Notes under the pieces: model-generated
The model's input: only the letters and a program-made list of their open reading frames with translations
Databases searched by the model: none
Told to the model about the DNA's origin: nothing
Source of the DNA: Polynucleobacter hallstattensis
GTDB lineage: Bacteria; Pseudomonadota; Gammaproteobacteria; Burkholderiales; Burkholderiaceae
Assembly (NCBI RefSeq): GCF_018881835.1
Contig: NZ_JACVPO010000001.1
Span: forward strand, 1 to 64,000
Direction: 5' to 3'
Length of the DNA: 64,000 nucleotides
Translations under genes and position numbers: made by a program
Shown: in pieces, positions 24,624 to 32,421 of the stretch
Position numbering within the stretch: position 1 is the first letter of the stretch
Layout of the letters: each line of letters starts with the position of its first letter

Positions 24624-25433
24624 ATGACGCATCACAGAGCGATTTGGATTTCAGATGTACACCTAGGAACATCAGGGTGTCAGGCAAACTACCTCCTCGA
24701 TTTCTTAAAACATAATGAAGCTGATCAGATTTACCTAGTTGGCGACATTATCGATGGCTGGCGCTTAAAGCAGTCGTTTTACTGGCCACAGACCCACAAT
24801 GATGTCGTTCAAAAGTTATTACGCAAGGCTCGTAAGGGTTCTGAAGTGATTTACATTCCTGGCAACCATGACGAAGCAGCTCGGCAGTACTTTGGCATGT
24901 CCTTTGGAGATATCAAGGTTCAAGAAGAGGTCATACATACAACCTTAGATGGACGAAAGCTATGGGTAACCCATGGCGATTTGTTTGATGGCGTAATGCA
25001 ATACGCTAAATGGCTTGCCTATGTCGGTGACTCGCTGTATTCCTTCATTTTATATATCAATCGTTACTTCAATATGTTGCGCGTCAAGATGGGATTGCAA
25101 TACTGGTCTCTCTCCCAATATCTTAAGCATCAAGTAAAAAATGCCGTTAGCTACATAGCTGATTTTGAGCACATCATGGCCAGAGAAGCCCGCTTAAGGA
25201 ATTGTGATGGCGTCGTATGCGGCCATATCCATAAAGCAGAAATTCGTGAAATCGATGGACTGCTCTATTGCAATGATGGTGATTGGGTCGAAAGCCTATC
25301 AGCACTAGTAGAGACGACGACTGGTGAACTCAAAATTATCTACTGGACACATATTCACGGTGATCCAGTAGAAGTACCTGAAATTACTCTCCAACCCGAG
25401 CTTGCAACACTCATTAAAGAGGCTACCGTATGA
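24624..25433 (+). CDS. PlcP-like metallophosphoesterase (LpxH family)
   Basis: A 269-residue calcineurin-like phosphoesterase with all metal-site blocks: SDVHLG (D11, H13), VGDIIDGW (D41), PGNHDE (81-84), VTHGDLFDG and CGHIHKAE. Databases would usually name it UDP-2,3-diacylglucosamine diphosphatase. However, PlcP, the phospholipase C-like enzyme that strips headgroups from phospholipids during phosphate starvation, belongs to this same family and is typically paired with a GT4 glycosyltransferase under Pho control. Both features are present here: a Pho box 36 bp upstream, and a 4-bp overlap with the glycosyltransferase gene. I favour PlcP; LpxH is the alternative. Confidence 0.78.
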   Translation: MTHHRAIWISDVHLGTSGCQANYLLDFLKHNEADQIYLVGDIIDGWRLKQSFYWPQTHNDVVQKLLRKARKGSEVIYIPGNHDEAARQYFGMSFGDIKVQEEVIHTTLDGRKLWVTHGDLFDGVMQYAKWLAYVGDSLYSFILYINRYFNMLRVKMGLQYWSLSQYLKHQVKNAVSYIADFEHIMAREARLRNCDGVVCGHIHKAEIREIDGLLYCNDGDWVESLSALVETTTGELKIIYWTHIHGDPVEVPEITLQPELATLIKEATV

Positions 25434-26458
25434 AAATTATGATCATTACTGATGCATGGGATCCACAAGTGAATGGTGTTGTGAGAACGCTCAAACAAAC
25501 TAGAGCTGAGCTCATCGGCATGGGTCATGAAGTTGAAATGATTACCCCGACTGGTTTTAAATCCATCCCCTGCCCTACCTATCCAGATATTGCCTTGTCC
25601 TTATTCCCCGGAAAGGAAGTAGCTCGTCGCATTAAAGAATTTGCACCTGACGCAATGCATATTGCTACAGAGGGGCCTTTGGGCTTATCAGCTCGCTCTT
25701 ATGCTGTAAAGAATCATTTGCCATTCTCTACTGCTTATCACACCCGCTTTCCCGAGTATGTCAAAGCCCGCACCGGAATACCTTTGACTATCACCTATGC
25801 TTTTATTCGCTGGTTTCATGGCCCTTCGATGGCTGTGATGGCGCCAACTATTGTGGTTAAAGATGATCTCGAGAAGTTTGGTCTTAAAAATGTCGTGTTG
25901 TGGTCTCGGGGCGTAGATTTAGACATCTTCAAAATGCAAGAATCTAAAGCCCTCAATAGCGCTCACCCGATCTTTTTGTATGTTGGTCGAGTGGCGGTAG
26001 AGAAAAATATCAATGCCTTCTTGGAGATAGATCTACCAGGCTCTAAATGGGTTGTTGGTGATGGTCCTGCAATGGCTGGCATTAAAGAAAAATATCCCAA
26101 CATCAACTACCTTGGTGTTTTACAACAAGAAGAGTTAGCCAAGGTATATGCTGCAGCTGATGTTTTTGTCTTCCCAAGTAAGACTGATACTTTTGGCTTG
26201 GTAATTTTAGAGGCCATGGCTTGTGGCACGCCAGTCGCAGCCTATCCAGTGACTGGTCCAATTGACGTTTTAGGTGACTCTGCTGCTGGCGCAATGCACG
26301 AAGATCTTCGAATAGCCTGTATGCAAGCTTTGAAGATTCCTCGCGAACTCGCTAGAGCCCACGCTGAGAAGTTTTCTTGGAGAGCGGCTTCGGAGCAATT
26401 CGCGAAGCATTTAAAGCCCGTACCTTCCACGGCTGTTCATATTACTGCCCTCGCTTAA
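25430..26458 (+). CDS. GT4-family lipid glycosyltransferase (Agt-like)
   Basis: A 342-residue GT-B fold glycosyltransferase. The N-terminal acceptor domain opens DAWDPQVNGVVRTLKQT. The C-terminal donor domain has YVGRVAVEKN, VVGDGP and the EX7E-type FPSKTDTFGLVILEAMACGTPVAA. GT4 enzymes of this group add hexose to diacylglycerol or mannose to phosphoinositides. Following PlcP directly, the likely acceptor is the diacylglycerol PlcP releases, giving a glycolipid that replaces phospholipid. The sugar donor is unknown. It overlaps the plcP-like gene by 4 bp. Confidence 0.8.
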   Translation: MKIMIITDAWDPQVNGVVRTLKQTRAELIGMGHEVEMITPTGFKSIPCPTYPDIALSLFPGKEVARRIKEFAPDAMHIATEGPLGLSARSYAVKNHLPFSTAYHTRFPEYVKARTGIPLTITYAFIRWFHGPSMAVMAPTIVVKDDLEKFGLKNVVLWSRGVDLDIFKMQESKALNSAHPIFLYVGRVAVEKNINAFLEIDLPGSKWVVGDGPAMAGIKEKYPNINYLGVLQQEELAKVYAAADVFVFPSKTDTFGLVILEAMACGTPVAAYPVTGPIDVLGDSAAGAMHEDLRIACMQALKIPRELARAHAEKFSWRAASEQFAKHLKPVPSTAVHITALA

Positions 26459-26467
26459 GAATTCATT

Positions 26468-26869
26468 TTGTCAGCACCTTACGACATTAAACAAAACCCG
26501 CATAAGGGTAACCGTGGCCTTACGCGCGCATGGCATGCAGCCAAGAATTCTTGGTGCGGCATAGTCTATGCGTTTCAAGAGGAAAGTGCTTTTAGACAAG
26601 AGTTTTTCCTGCTCATAGTTTTGAGCCCCATTGCCCTTTTCTTGCCAATTAGCCCTCTTGAGAAATGCGCCCTCATTGCATCGCTCATCATGGTTTTAGT
26701 TGTCGAGCTACTGAATTCCAGCGTTGAGGCTGCTATCGATCGCATTTCATTTGATCATCATGATCTATCGAAAAGAGCAAAAGACTTTGGCTCGGCTGCA
26801 GTCATGCTCGCCCTGCTCATTGCCGCCTTATTGTGGGCGACGATTTGCATACCCCTTGTCATCAATTAG
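26468..26869 (+). CDS. dgkA: Diacylglycerol kinase
   Basis: A 133-residue integral membrane protein with three hydrophobic segments and the DgkA signature ELLNSSVEAAIDRIS, which holds the catalytic glutamate and ATP-site residues; HHDLSKRAKDFGSAAVM follows. It phosphorylates diacylglycerol to phosphatidic acid at the inner membrane. Start is TTG at 26468, 9 bp after the glycosyltransferase stop; no ATG fits. In this operon it would return PlcP-derived diacylglycerol to phospholipid synthesis, competing with the glycosyltransferase. Length is slightly above the usual ~120 residues because of an N-terminal extension. Confidence 0.9.
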   Translation: MSAPYDIKQNPHKGNRGLTRAWHAAKNSWCGIVYAFQEESAFRQEFFLLIVLSPIALFLPISPLEKCALIASLIMVLVVELLNSSVEAAIDRISFDHHDLSKRAKDFGSAAVMLALLIAALLWATICIPLVIN

Positions 26870-26914
26870 TAATACCGATTTTTTACTATTGACCATTAAT
26901 ACTTAAGGAACACT

Positions 26915-27850
26915 ATGTCTGATATTCCAAATCCTCTTGCTGCGTTTGATCTCTTTAATTCTCGCTTTGAAGTAAAGCCAAAGAAGTTTAAAAAGAGTAA
27001 AACTGAGGCGATTAAAAAACTTTTTTCTAAAAAAATTGCAAAGAAGTTATTTGGTAAAAAATTTGCCACTAAAGCCAGAGCTGAGCTGAGGACTATAGAG
27101 CCAGTTGCCGATAAAGCGATTGCCAAGCCAAAGCGCCCTGCATTTCAAATTACCTGGGCTAGCAATGCGAGTGAGATTAAAGAAGCGCAGCGCCTGCGTT
27201 ATAAGGTATTTGCAGAAGAGATGGGGGCAAAGCTTCCAAGCAATCCAGAAAATCTTGATGTTGATGAATTTGATGCCTATTGCGATCATTTACTGATACG
27301 TGATCAGGAGTCATTAAAGGTGGTCGGCACCTATCGCGTGCTCCCTCCGCATAAAGCTTTGGAGATTGGACGCCTCTACTCAGATTCAGAGTTTGATTTA
27401 AGTCGTCTAGACCACTTGCGCCCTAAATTAGTTGAGCTCGGTAGATCTTGTGTACACGAAGACTTTCGTTCTGGCGCAGTCATCATGGCTTTGTGGAGCG
27501 GCCTAGCGCAATACATGCAAAAACATGATTATGAAATCATGCTTGGCTGTGCCAGCATCCCTATGGCTGATGGTGGTCACTTTGCAGCCAGTTTATATAA
27601 CTCACTGAGTAATGATCAGATGGCTCCAGTTGAAAACCATGCCTTCCCGCGCCTACCCTTACCTCTCGAGCGACTCAATGGTGGTCTAGCTGTAGAACCT
27701 CCACCGCTGATCAAAGGTTACTTAAAGTTAGGCGCTAAGATTTGTAGCGCGCCAGCCTGGGATCCAGATTTCAATACCGCAGATGTATTGACGATGTTGC
27801 GTCTATCAGAAATCAATCCACGTTATGCCAAGCACTTCTTAGGGCTGTAA
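26915..27850 (+). CDS. OlsB-like GNAT N-acyltransferase with Lys-rich N-terminus
   Basis: A 311-residue protein. The C-terminal ~230 residues match the OlsB-type GNAT acyltransferase (PF13444): EAQRLRYKVFAEEMGAKLP, CDHLLIRDQESLKVVGTYR, ELGRSCVHEDFRSGAVIMAL and MLGCASIPMADGGHFAA. OlsB transfers a 3-hydroxyacyl chain from ACP to ornithine, the first step to ornithine lipids. The first ~75 residues are unusually Lys-rich (KKFKKSKTEAIKKLFSKK) and may bind the membrane. It is the last gene of the Pho-controlled operon, 45 bp after dgkA. The alternative is an autoinducer-synthase-like acyltransferase. Confidence 0.78.
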   Translation: MSDIPNPLAAFDLFNSRFEVKPKKFKKSKTEAIKKLFSKKIAKKLFGKKFATKARAELRTIEPVADKAIAKPKRPAFQITWASNASEIKEAQRLRYKVFAEEMGAKLPSNPENLDVDEFDAYCDHLLIRDQESLKVVGTYRVLPPHKALEIGRLYSDSEFDLSRLDHLRPKLVELGRSCVHEDFRSGAVIMALWSGLAQYMQKHDYEIMLGCASIPMADGGHFAASLYNSLSNDQMAPVENHAFPRLPLPLERLNGGLAVEPPPLIKGYLKLGAKICSAPAWDPDFNTADVLTMLRLSEINPRYAKHFLGL

Positions 27851-27853
27851 GCA

Positions 27854-29392
27854 TTACTTTAAGCTAATGCTATAAGGTCGGCCGATGCGCTCCCATTCGG
27901 CCGCTTCTTTTTGAAGGCTAAATTCTGTTAAAGGATGTTCTCTAGCCCAGTCCTTGGAGAGGCTGACCAAATAGTCTCCGTTGTGCTCCGAGACTTTCAC
28001 CTTGGATAAATTGACATCACTGCGCCCGCGGCAAAGTACCTGCGCAAGCCGCATGCAAAACAACATACGCCAATCAGAGAACGAGGCGTTATTCGCTAAC
28101 TTCCCTAATTTACCGGTATGGCCAATCAGTAAAGCGGCCAATCTAGCTTGATCGTTTTTTGAGAAACCCGGCATATCAGCATTACCGGCAATGTATGCGG
28201 AGTGTTTGTGATATCCGTTATGCGATATCGATAAGCCGATTTCATGAAGATTAGCAGCCCATTGCAATAAAGCGATGTTATCGGCTCGGCTCTCTTCATC
28301 CGGCTTGGGTAGTTGCGCCAAAAACTCAGTAGCAAGATTGCCAACACGCTTAGCCTGCTCTCGATCTACCGCATAGCGCTGCATGAATTGCTCAACTGTA
28401 ACAAAGCGCATGTCCTCATGCTGTGAGCGGCCTAATAAATCGTAAAGAACACCGATTCTCAACGCGGCATCTGTGACTTCCATAGACTCAATACCGAGCT
28501 CATCAAATACAGCAATCATGATGGCAAGGCCACCAGGCCAAACTGAGCGTCGATCATCCTTTAGGCCCTGGAGCTCAACCTGATTGATGTGCTCATATTT
28601 GAGAAGATGCTTTTTCATGGCTCTTAAGCCATCGCGAGTAATCAAACCATCGGAGTTATCTATCTGGCCATTGAAGTTATTTTCTGCAATGAGTTCAGCT
28701 AAGGCGCGCGCGGTTCCTGAAGAGCCGATAACCTGCTTCCAGCCAGTCTTTAGATAAGCCTCGGAAATCACCTGAATTTCTCTTCTTGCGGCAAGCTCCG
28801 CCTCTTTAAAGGCGTGAGAATCGATATTGCCCTTAGGAAAAAATCTCAGGCTATGAGAAACACATCCGATATACAGGCTTTCCATCAGCTTGGGCTCGTA
28901 ACCTTTGCCAATAATGAGCTCAGTAGAACCACCACCAATATCCACCACCAAGCGATTACCCTGTACTGCTGGCACTTCATGGGCAGCGCCAATATAGATC
29001 AAGCGAGCTTCTTCTACACCTGCAATAACTTCGATAGGGAAACCCAAGGCCTCCTCAGCCTCTCGAATAAAGTGAGGTGCATTTTTAGCTACTCGCAGGG
29101 TGTTGGTGGCAACAGCGCGCACATTGGCAGGATCAAACCCTCGAATACGCTCACCAAAGCGCTGAATTGCCGCAATCCCTCGCCGATAGGCATCGTTGCC
29201 CAATAATTTGTTGTCAGTTAAGCCCGCAGCAAGGCGGACAGACTCACGTAGCGTATCAATCGGGCGAAGCTGGGTGCCCGAGGGCGTCTTGACAACTTGG
29301 GCAACCAACATACGAAAGCTATTAGAGCCAAGGTCGACTGCAGCGACGAGTTCAGTTGCATTCATTACGGATTTATTTTGTTGCAAGGCCAC
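27854..29392 (-). CDS. ppx: Exopolyphosphatase/GppA family phosphatase
   Basis: A 512-residue protein with ASKHA phosphate-binding motifs AAVDLGSNSFRM (residues ~17-28), the conserved VRAVATNTLRVAKN, DIGGGSTELIIGKG and GSSGTARALAELI, then a C-terminal HD-like helical domain (LLQWAANLHEIGLSISHNGYHKHSAYI). Ppx removes terminal phosphate from polyphosphate, while GppA hydrolyses pppGpp; sequence alone does not separate them fully. Length fits Ppx with its extra C-terminal domain. It converges on the olsB-like gene with a 3-bp gap. Start is GTG 29392, with ATG 29365 possible. Confidence 0.9.
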   Translation of the reverse strand: MALQQNKSVMNATELVAAVDLGSNSFRMLVAQVVKTPSGTQLRPIDTLRESVRLAAGLTDNKLLGNDAYRRGIAAIQRFGERIRGFDPANVRAVATNTLRVAKNAPHFIREAEEALGFPIEVIAGVEEARLIYIGAAHEVPAVQGNRLVVDIGGGSTELIIGKGYEPKLMESLYIGCVSHSLRFFPKGNIDSHAFKEAELAARREIQVISEAYLKTGWKQVIGSSGTARALAELIAENNFNGQIDNSDGLITRDGLRAMKKHLLKYEHINQVELQGLKDDRRSVWPGGLAIMIAVFDELGIESMEVTDAALRIGVLYDLLGRSQHEDMRFVTVEQFMQRYAVDREQAKRVGNLATEFLAQLPKPDEESRADNIALLQWAANLHEIGLSISHNGYHKHSAYIAGNADMPGFSKNDQARLAALLIGHTGKLGKLANNASFSDWRMLFCMRLAQVLCRGRSDVNLSKVKVSEHNGDYLVSLSKDWAREHPLTEFSLQKEAAEWERIGRPYSISLK

Positions 29393-29490
29393 AGCATTTC
29401 CAATAGAAGCAGGTTTACTTGAATATGTCTATTTTATGAAACTCTGATGACACATTCGTGAAACGAGACCCTAGTCTACTGGGAAGTGGC

Positions 29491-29703
29491 CTAGGCAGCT
29501 AAATTTTGCTCTGCACTAGAGCAATCTTGACTACCGAAGCTACAAAAAATACAGCAATCCCCCGATCTAAGCCTCAAAATCGTGCTGCAACTTGGGCAGC
29601 GATATAAATGCTGAGAATAGCCTTGAGAGATCTCTAGGGTTTCTTGGCCACGGCAGTTGGGGCAGGTAATAGTTGTATGTAGTGAATTCACAGGAATGAT
29701 CAT
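29491..29703 (-). CDS. GDCCVxC-type small cysteine-rich protein
   Basis: A 70-residue protein with two zinc-ribbon-like Cys pairs (CPNCRG and CPSCST) and the characteristic GDCCIFCSFGS block near the C-terminus. This corresponds to the GDCCVxC domain family, some members of which are selenoproteins or sit near mercury-resistance genes; I rely on recall for this. All positions read as cysteine here; no in-frame stop suggests selenocysteine. It likely binds metal or takes part in thiol redox. It stands alone between ppx and a divergent gene. Confidence 0.7.
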   Translation of the reverse strand: MIIPVNSLHTTITCPNCRGQETLEISQGYSQHLYRCPSCSTILRLRSGDCCIFCSFGSQDCSSAEQNLAA

Positions 29704-29850
29704 GAACTGGAACTATTACAAAATGAAGACAGTCAAACCTCATGGATCAAGCCCTACCCTGATAAATGTTTATCCAGTCAGCTGATCTTCACCGAATCGT
29801 CATACTTTAAGGGCATGATGGAAGCTTAAATTTACTACAGGATATATAAG

Positions 29851-30270
29851 ATGCATTATCAAATTATCCCTCTTGAAATGGGCTCTCTAGTCCAAAGATA
29901 TATCTTTAAAAAACAGAATAAAGAAATTAAATGTGGGACAGTTTGGAAGCTTGGGTCCATCACTACTACTATAAAACCGAAGTTCATCAGTCGATATCAA
30001 GCTCAAGTGGGCATCTGCATTGGGGATATACCTGGCGCAGAAATTAGTAAGACTTATGATGGAGAAAAGGTCATCTACTTTTCTGAAACCGTAGATGAAG
30101 ACGAACAAGATGAGCTGACCGATATTTTCTATGGTAAATCAAAAAAGTATTCCGGGGAATATACGCATATCTTTCAAGATCTAGGATGGAAAGAAATGGG
30201 GATAAATACCTATATCTTCGGTGAGCTAGAGATTAAAGAAATCAATGATGAACCTGAGCAATATAAATAA
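29851..30270 (+). CDS. 139-residue hypothetical cytosolic protein
   Basis: No signal peptide or membrane segment. The composition is mixed alpha/beta with Tyr and Glu/Asp enriched toward the C-terminus (DEDEQDELTDIFYG, KEINDEPEQYK). The family is not recognised. The stop is directly followed by the ATG of the metallophosphoesterase gene, so the two are one operon. A weak 7-4-7 Pho-box-like sequence (29786-29803, about 10 of 14 matches at best) lies upstream but is not convincing. Confidence 0.65.
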   Translation: MHYQIIPLEMGSLVQRYIFKKQNKEIKCGTVWKLGSITTTIKPKFISRYQAQVGICIGDIPGAEISKTYDGEKVIYFSETVDEDEQDELTDIFYGKSKKYSGEYTHIFQDLGWKEMGINTYIFGELEIKEINDEPEQYK

Positions 30271-31239
30271 ATGAAATCTTTCAAAGCAATACGCCTCGGT
30301 CTATTTTTTTTCACTTTCACCCTAGTAAACTTTTCAACAGTTGCTATTGGCCAAACATTTAAGTTCGTGGCACTAGGTGATATGCCCTACTCACTACCGC
30401 AGGATTTGCGACGCTTTGAAAACTTAATTACAGAAATAAACCGGCTAAAACCTAGCTTCAGCATTTTTATTGGGGATACTAAGTCAGGCTCAACGCTTTG
30501 CAGTGATGAGCACAATCAAATCATTAAATCGTATTTTTTAAGCTTTAAGGCACCCTTGGTCTACAGCCCTGGGGATAATGAATGGACTGACTGCCACCGA
30601 CCTTTAGCTGGTGCTTACGATCCACTGGAAAGATTGGAAGCGCTTAGGAAAGTATTTTTTAGCACCAATCAAAGCTTAGGTAAAAATACAATACGCCTCC
30701 AAAGGCAGGCGGATCTAGACCCCAGATACTCCAAATATGTGGAGAATGCTTACTGGATCAAAAATAATTTTCTGTTTGTCAATATCCATATACCTGGCTC
30801 TAATAACAATAATGAGGGCGCAGAGTCAGCTATCAAAGAATATCAAGATAGAAATCAAGCCAACTTAACATGGATCGATCAAGCATTTAATTTGGCCACC
30901 CAAAGAAATTTGAATGGCATCATCTTTGCCTATCAAGCCGATATGTTTTATAAGCCCAGCCAATTGACGAGTAGCGATAGTGGCTACCGGGATACATTGG
31001 AGAGTCTCATATCCAGGTCGGATATTTTTAATAAACCGATGTTATTGATTCATGGCGATAGTCATCGACTAATCATTGATCAGCCCCTCCATCTAAAACA
31101 TCAAAAAAAGGTACTGGAAAATGTCTTAAGACTGCAAGTGATGGGAGCTGATCAAGTTCAAGCAGTTGAAATTAATGTGAATCCTGCGCAAGAGCAACCC
31201 TTTAGCTTTAGACCAATTATTCTCAAAGAAAATAAATAG
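30271..31239 (+). CDS. Exported calcineurin-like metallophosphoesterase
   Basis: A 322-residue protein with a signal peptide (residues ~1-28, ending AIGQ) and metallophosphoesterase blocks: FVALGDMPYS, IFIGDTKSG, YSPGDNEWTDC (in place of GNHE) and LLIHGDSHRLI. It is expected in the periplasm, where it could release phosphate from organic esters or act on nucleotides. It starts at the base after the stop of the preceding gene. Surrounding ppx, alkaline phosphatase and pst-pho genes point to phosphate scavenging. The family has broad substrates, so specificity is open. Confidence 0.8.
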   Translation: MKSFKAIRLGLFFFTFTLVNFSTVAIGQTFKFVALGDMPYSLPQDLRRFENLITEINRLKPSFSIFIGDTKSGSTLCSDEHNQIIKSYFLSFKAPLVYSPGDNEWTDCHRPLAGAYDPLERLEALRKVFFSTNQSLGKNTIRLQRQADLDPRYSKYVENAYWIKNNFLFVNIHIPGSNNNNEGAESAIKEYQDRNQANLTWIDQAFNLATQRNLNGIIFAYQADMFYKPSQLTSSDSGYRDTLESLISRSDIFNKPMLLIHGDSHRLIIDQPLHLKHQKKVLENVLRLQVMGADQVQAVEINVNPAQEQPFSFRPIILKENK

Positions 31240-31246
31240 AGCTGGC

Positions 31247-32278
31247 TTATCTTAGTTTCATTTGTAGCTGTATGAACTCACAAACTTGGGGTGTAAATGG
31301 AACTGGATGCCCTGCATTCTCGACCTCGAAAGTAATTAACCCAGGTATTGCAGCCTTAGCTGAGCGCACTCGCTGGCTTGTACATATCTTTGAGTCAGCG
31401 CCATAAATAAGCGCCACCTTCCCTTTGTAGCCCTCCATAGCCTCATGAAAGTTCATTCCCCATACATCGGCCTTGTAACTTAAATCAAAGTGGCCTGGTA
31501 ATTGAACATCAGCGAATGCTCTCTCGTCCACCCTCAAATCTTTTGCTAATTGCTTGACTTCTATAAAACCAACTTCATTTTTCATTGATTTATATAAAGA
31601 ATAGAGAGCGGTCCAATTCACTGTTAAGGCAATGTCATTCAGAATGATTTCAGAAATTCGTTTTCCGAGTGATTGCGTTAAGTACATGGCTAATACACCA
31701 CCCATACTGGTTCCCAAAATAGTAAATTGAGTACCCGACGTATGAATACTTATAAGCATCTTAATTAAGCTTTGAATGTCCGATAAGTAGAGCGACATAG
31801 TGTAGTTTTGAGACAAAGCAATAGACTCAGAATCTCCTCTTCCGGGAAAATCAACGCTGACTACTTTGCAATCTTCAAACCTTAAAAAATGGGTATGCAA
31901 AACGCTGAAGGAATCTTTGGTCTCCAATAAGCCGGGCAAACAAAGCAATACTTTTTCTGCATTCATATTCCCAGAGATGCTGTAGGCAAGCTTTCTATTA
32001 CCTTCCTCATTCGCAATATCAAAATACCGAGTCTCTGGCAGAATAAAGTCTATCTTTGACTTTAAAAGCGCATTAGGCTGGATGAATTTTTCTTTTGGGG
32101 GTAGTTCAAGCACCTCTGAGGGTTTATGAGATAAATCATGGACAAACCTAAACTCGTCTACCGTAGTGACTGGGGCGATCTGTTTGAGCTCTTGAGTGAA
32201 CCCAAGGACTTTAGAAACTGTCAGCCTTAAATCTACCAACAAATCGTATAACTTTCTTTTCATTAAGACCAAGTCCAT
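31247..32278 (-). CDS. Alpha/beta-hydrolase fold protein
   Basis: A 343-residue protein whose core (from about residue 85) is a typical alpha/beta hydrolase: LLCLPGLLETKDSF near strand 3, DFPGRGDSE, nucleophile elbow ILGTSMGGVLAM, acid-site region ALIYGADSKICTSQ, and final histidine ENAGHPVPFTPQV. The N-terminal ~80 residues are polar and without signal peptide. It may be an esterase, thioesterase or lipase-like enzyme; the substrate cannot be inferred. It lies between metallophosphoesterase and alkaline phosphatase genes, convergent with the former by 8 bp. Confidence 0.82.
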   Translation of the reverse strand: MDLVLMKRKLYDLLVDLRLTVSKVLGFTQELKQIAPVTTVDEFRFVHDLSHKPSEVLELPPKEKFIQPNALLKSKIDFILPETRYFDIANEEGNRKLAYSISGNMNAEKVLLCLPGLLETKDSFSVLHTHFLRFEDCKVVSVDFPGRGDSESIALSQNYTMSLYLSDIQSLIKMLISIHTSGTQFTILGTSMGGVLAMYLTQSLGKRISEIILNDIALTVNWTALYSLYKSMKNEVGFIEVKQLAKDLRVDERAFADVQLPGHFDLSYKADVWGMNFHEAMEGYKGKVALIYGADSKICTSQRVRSAKAAIPGLITFEVENAGHPVPFTPQVCEFIQLQMKLR

Positions 32279-32421
32279 TCATAACAAGAGATTTCTTGTC
32301 AGCAATCATTGTGAACTACAAAGCCATCGAATGACAGCAATGAATTAATAAAGTAAAAACACGGTTAAATGGAGATCCATCTAAATTGAACGATCTCAGA
32401 TGGCATCGTTCAATTTATTTA

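Noticed and set aside
24624..25433. Plain LpxH (lipid A synthesis)
   Set aside because: Not excluded, but the Pho box and the overlapping GT4 gene fit PlcP better; checking whether a second LpxH exists in the genome would settle it.
29786..29803. Possible Pho box before the 29851 operon
   Set aside because: TCTTCAC-CGAA-TCGTCAT keeps only part of each repeat; it is too weak to annotate.
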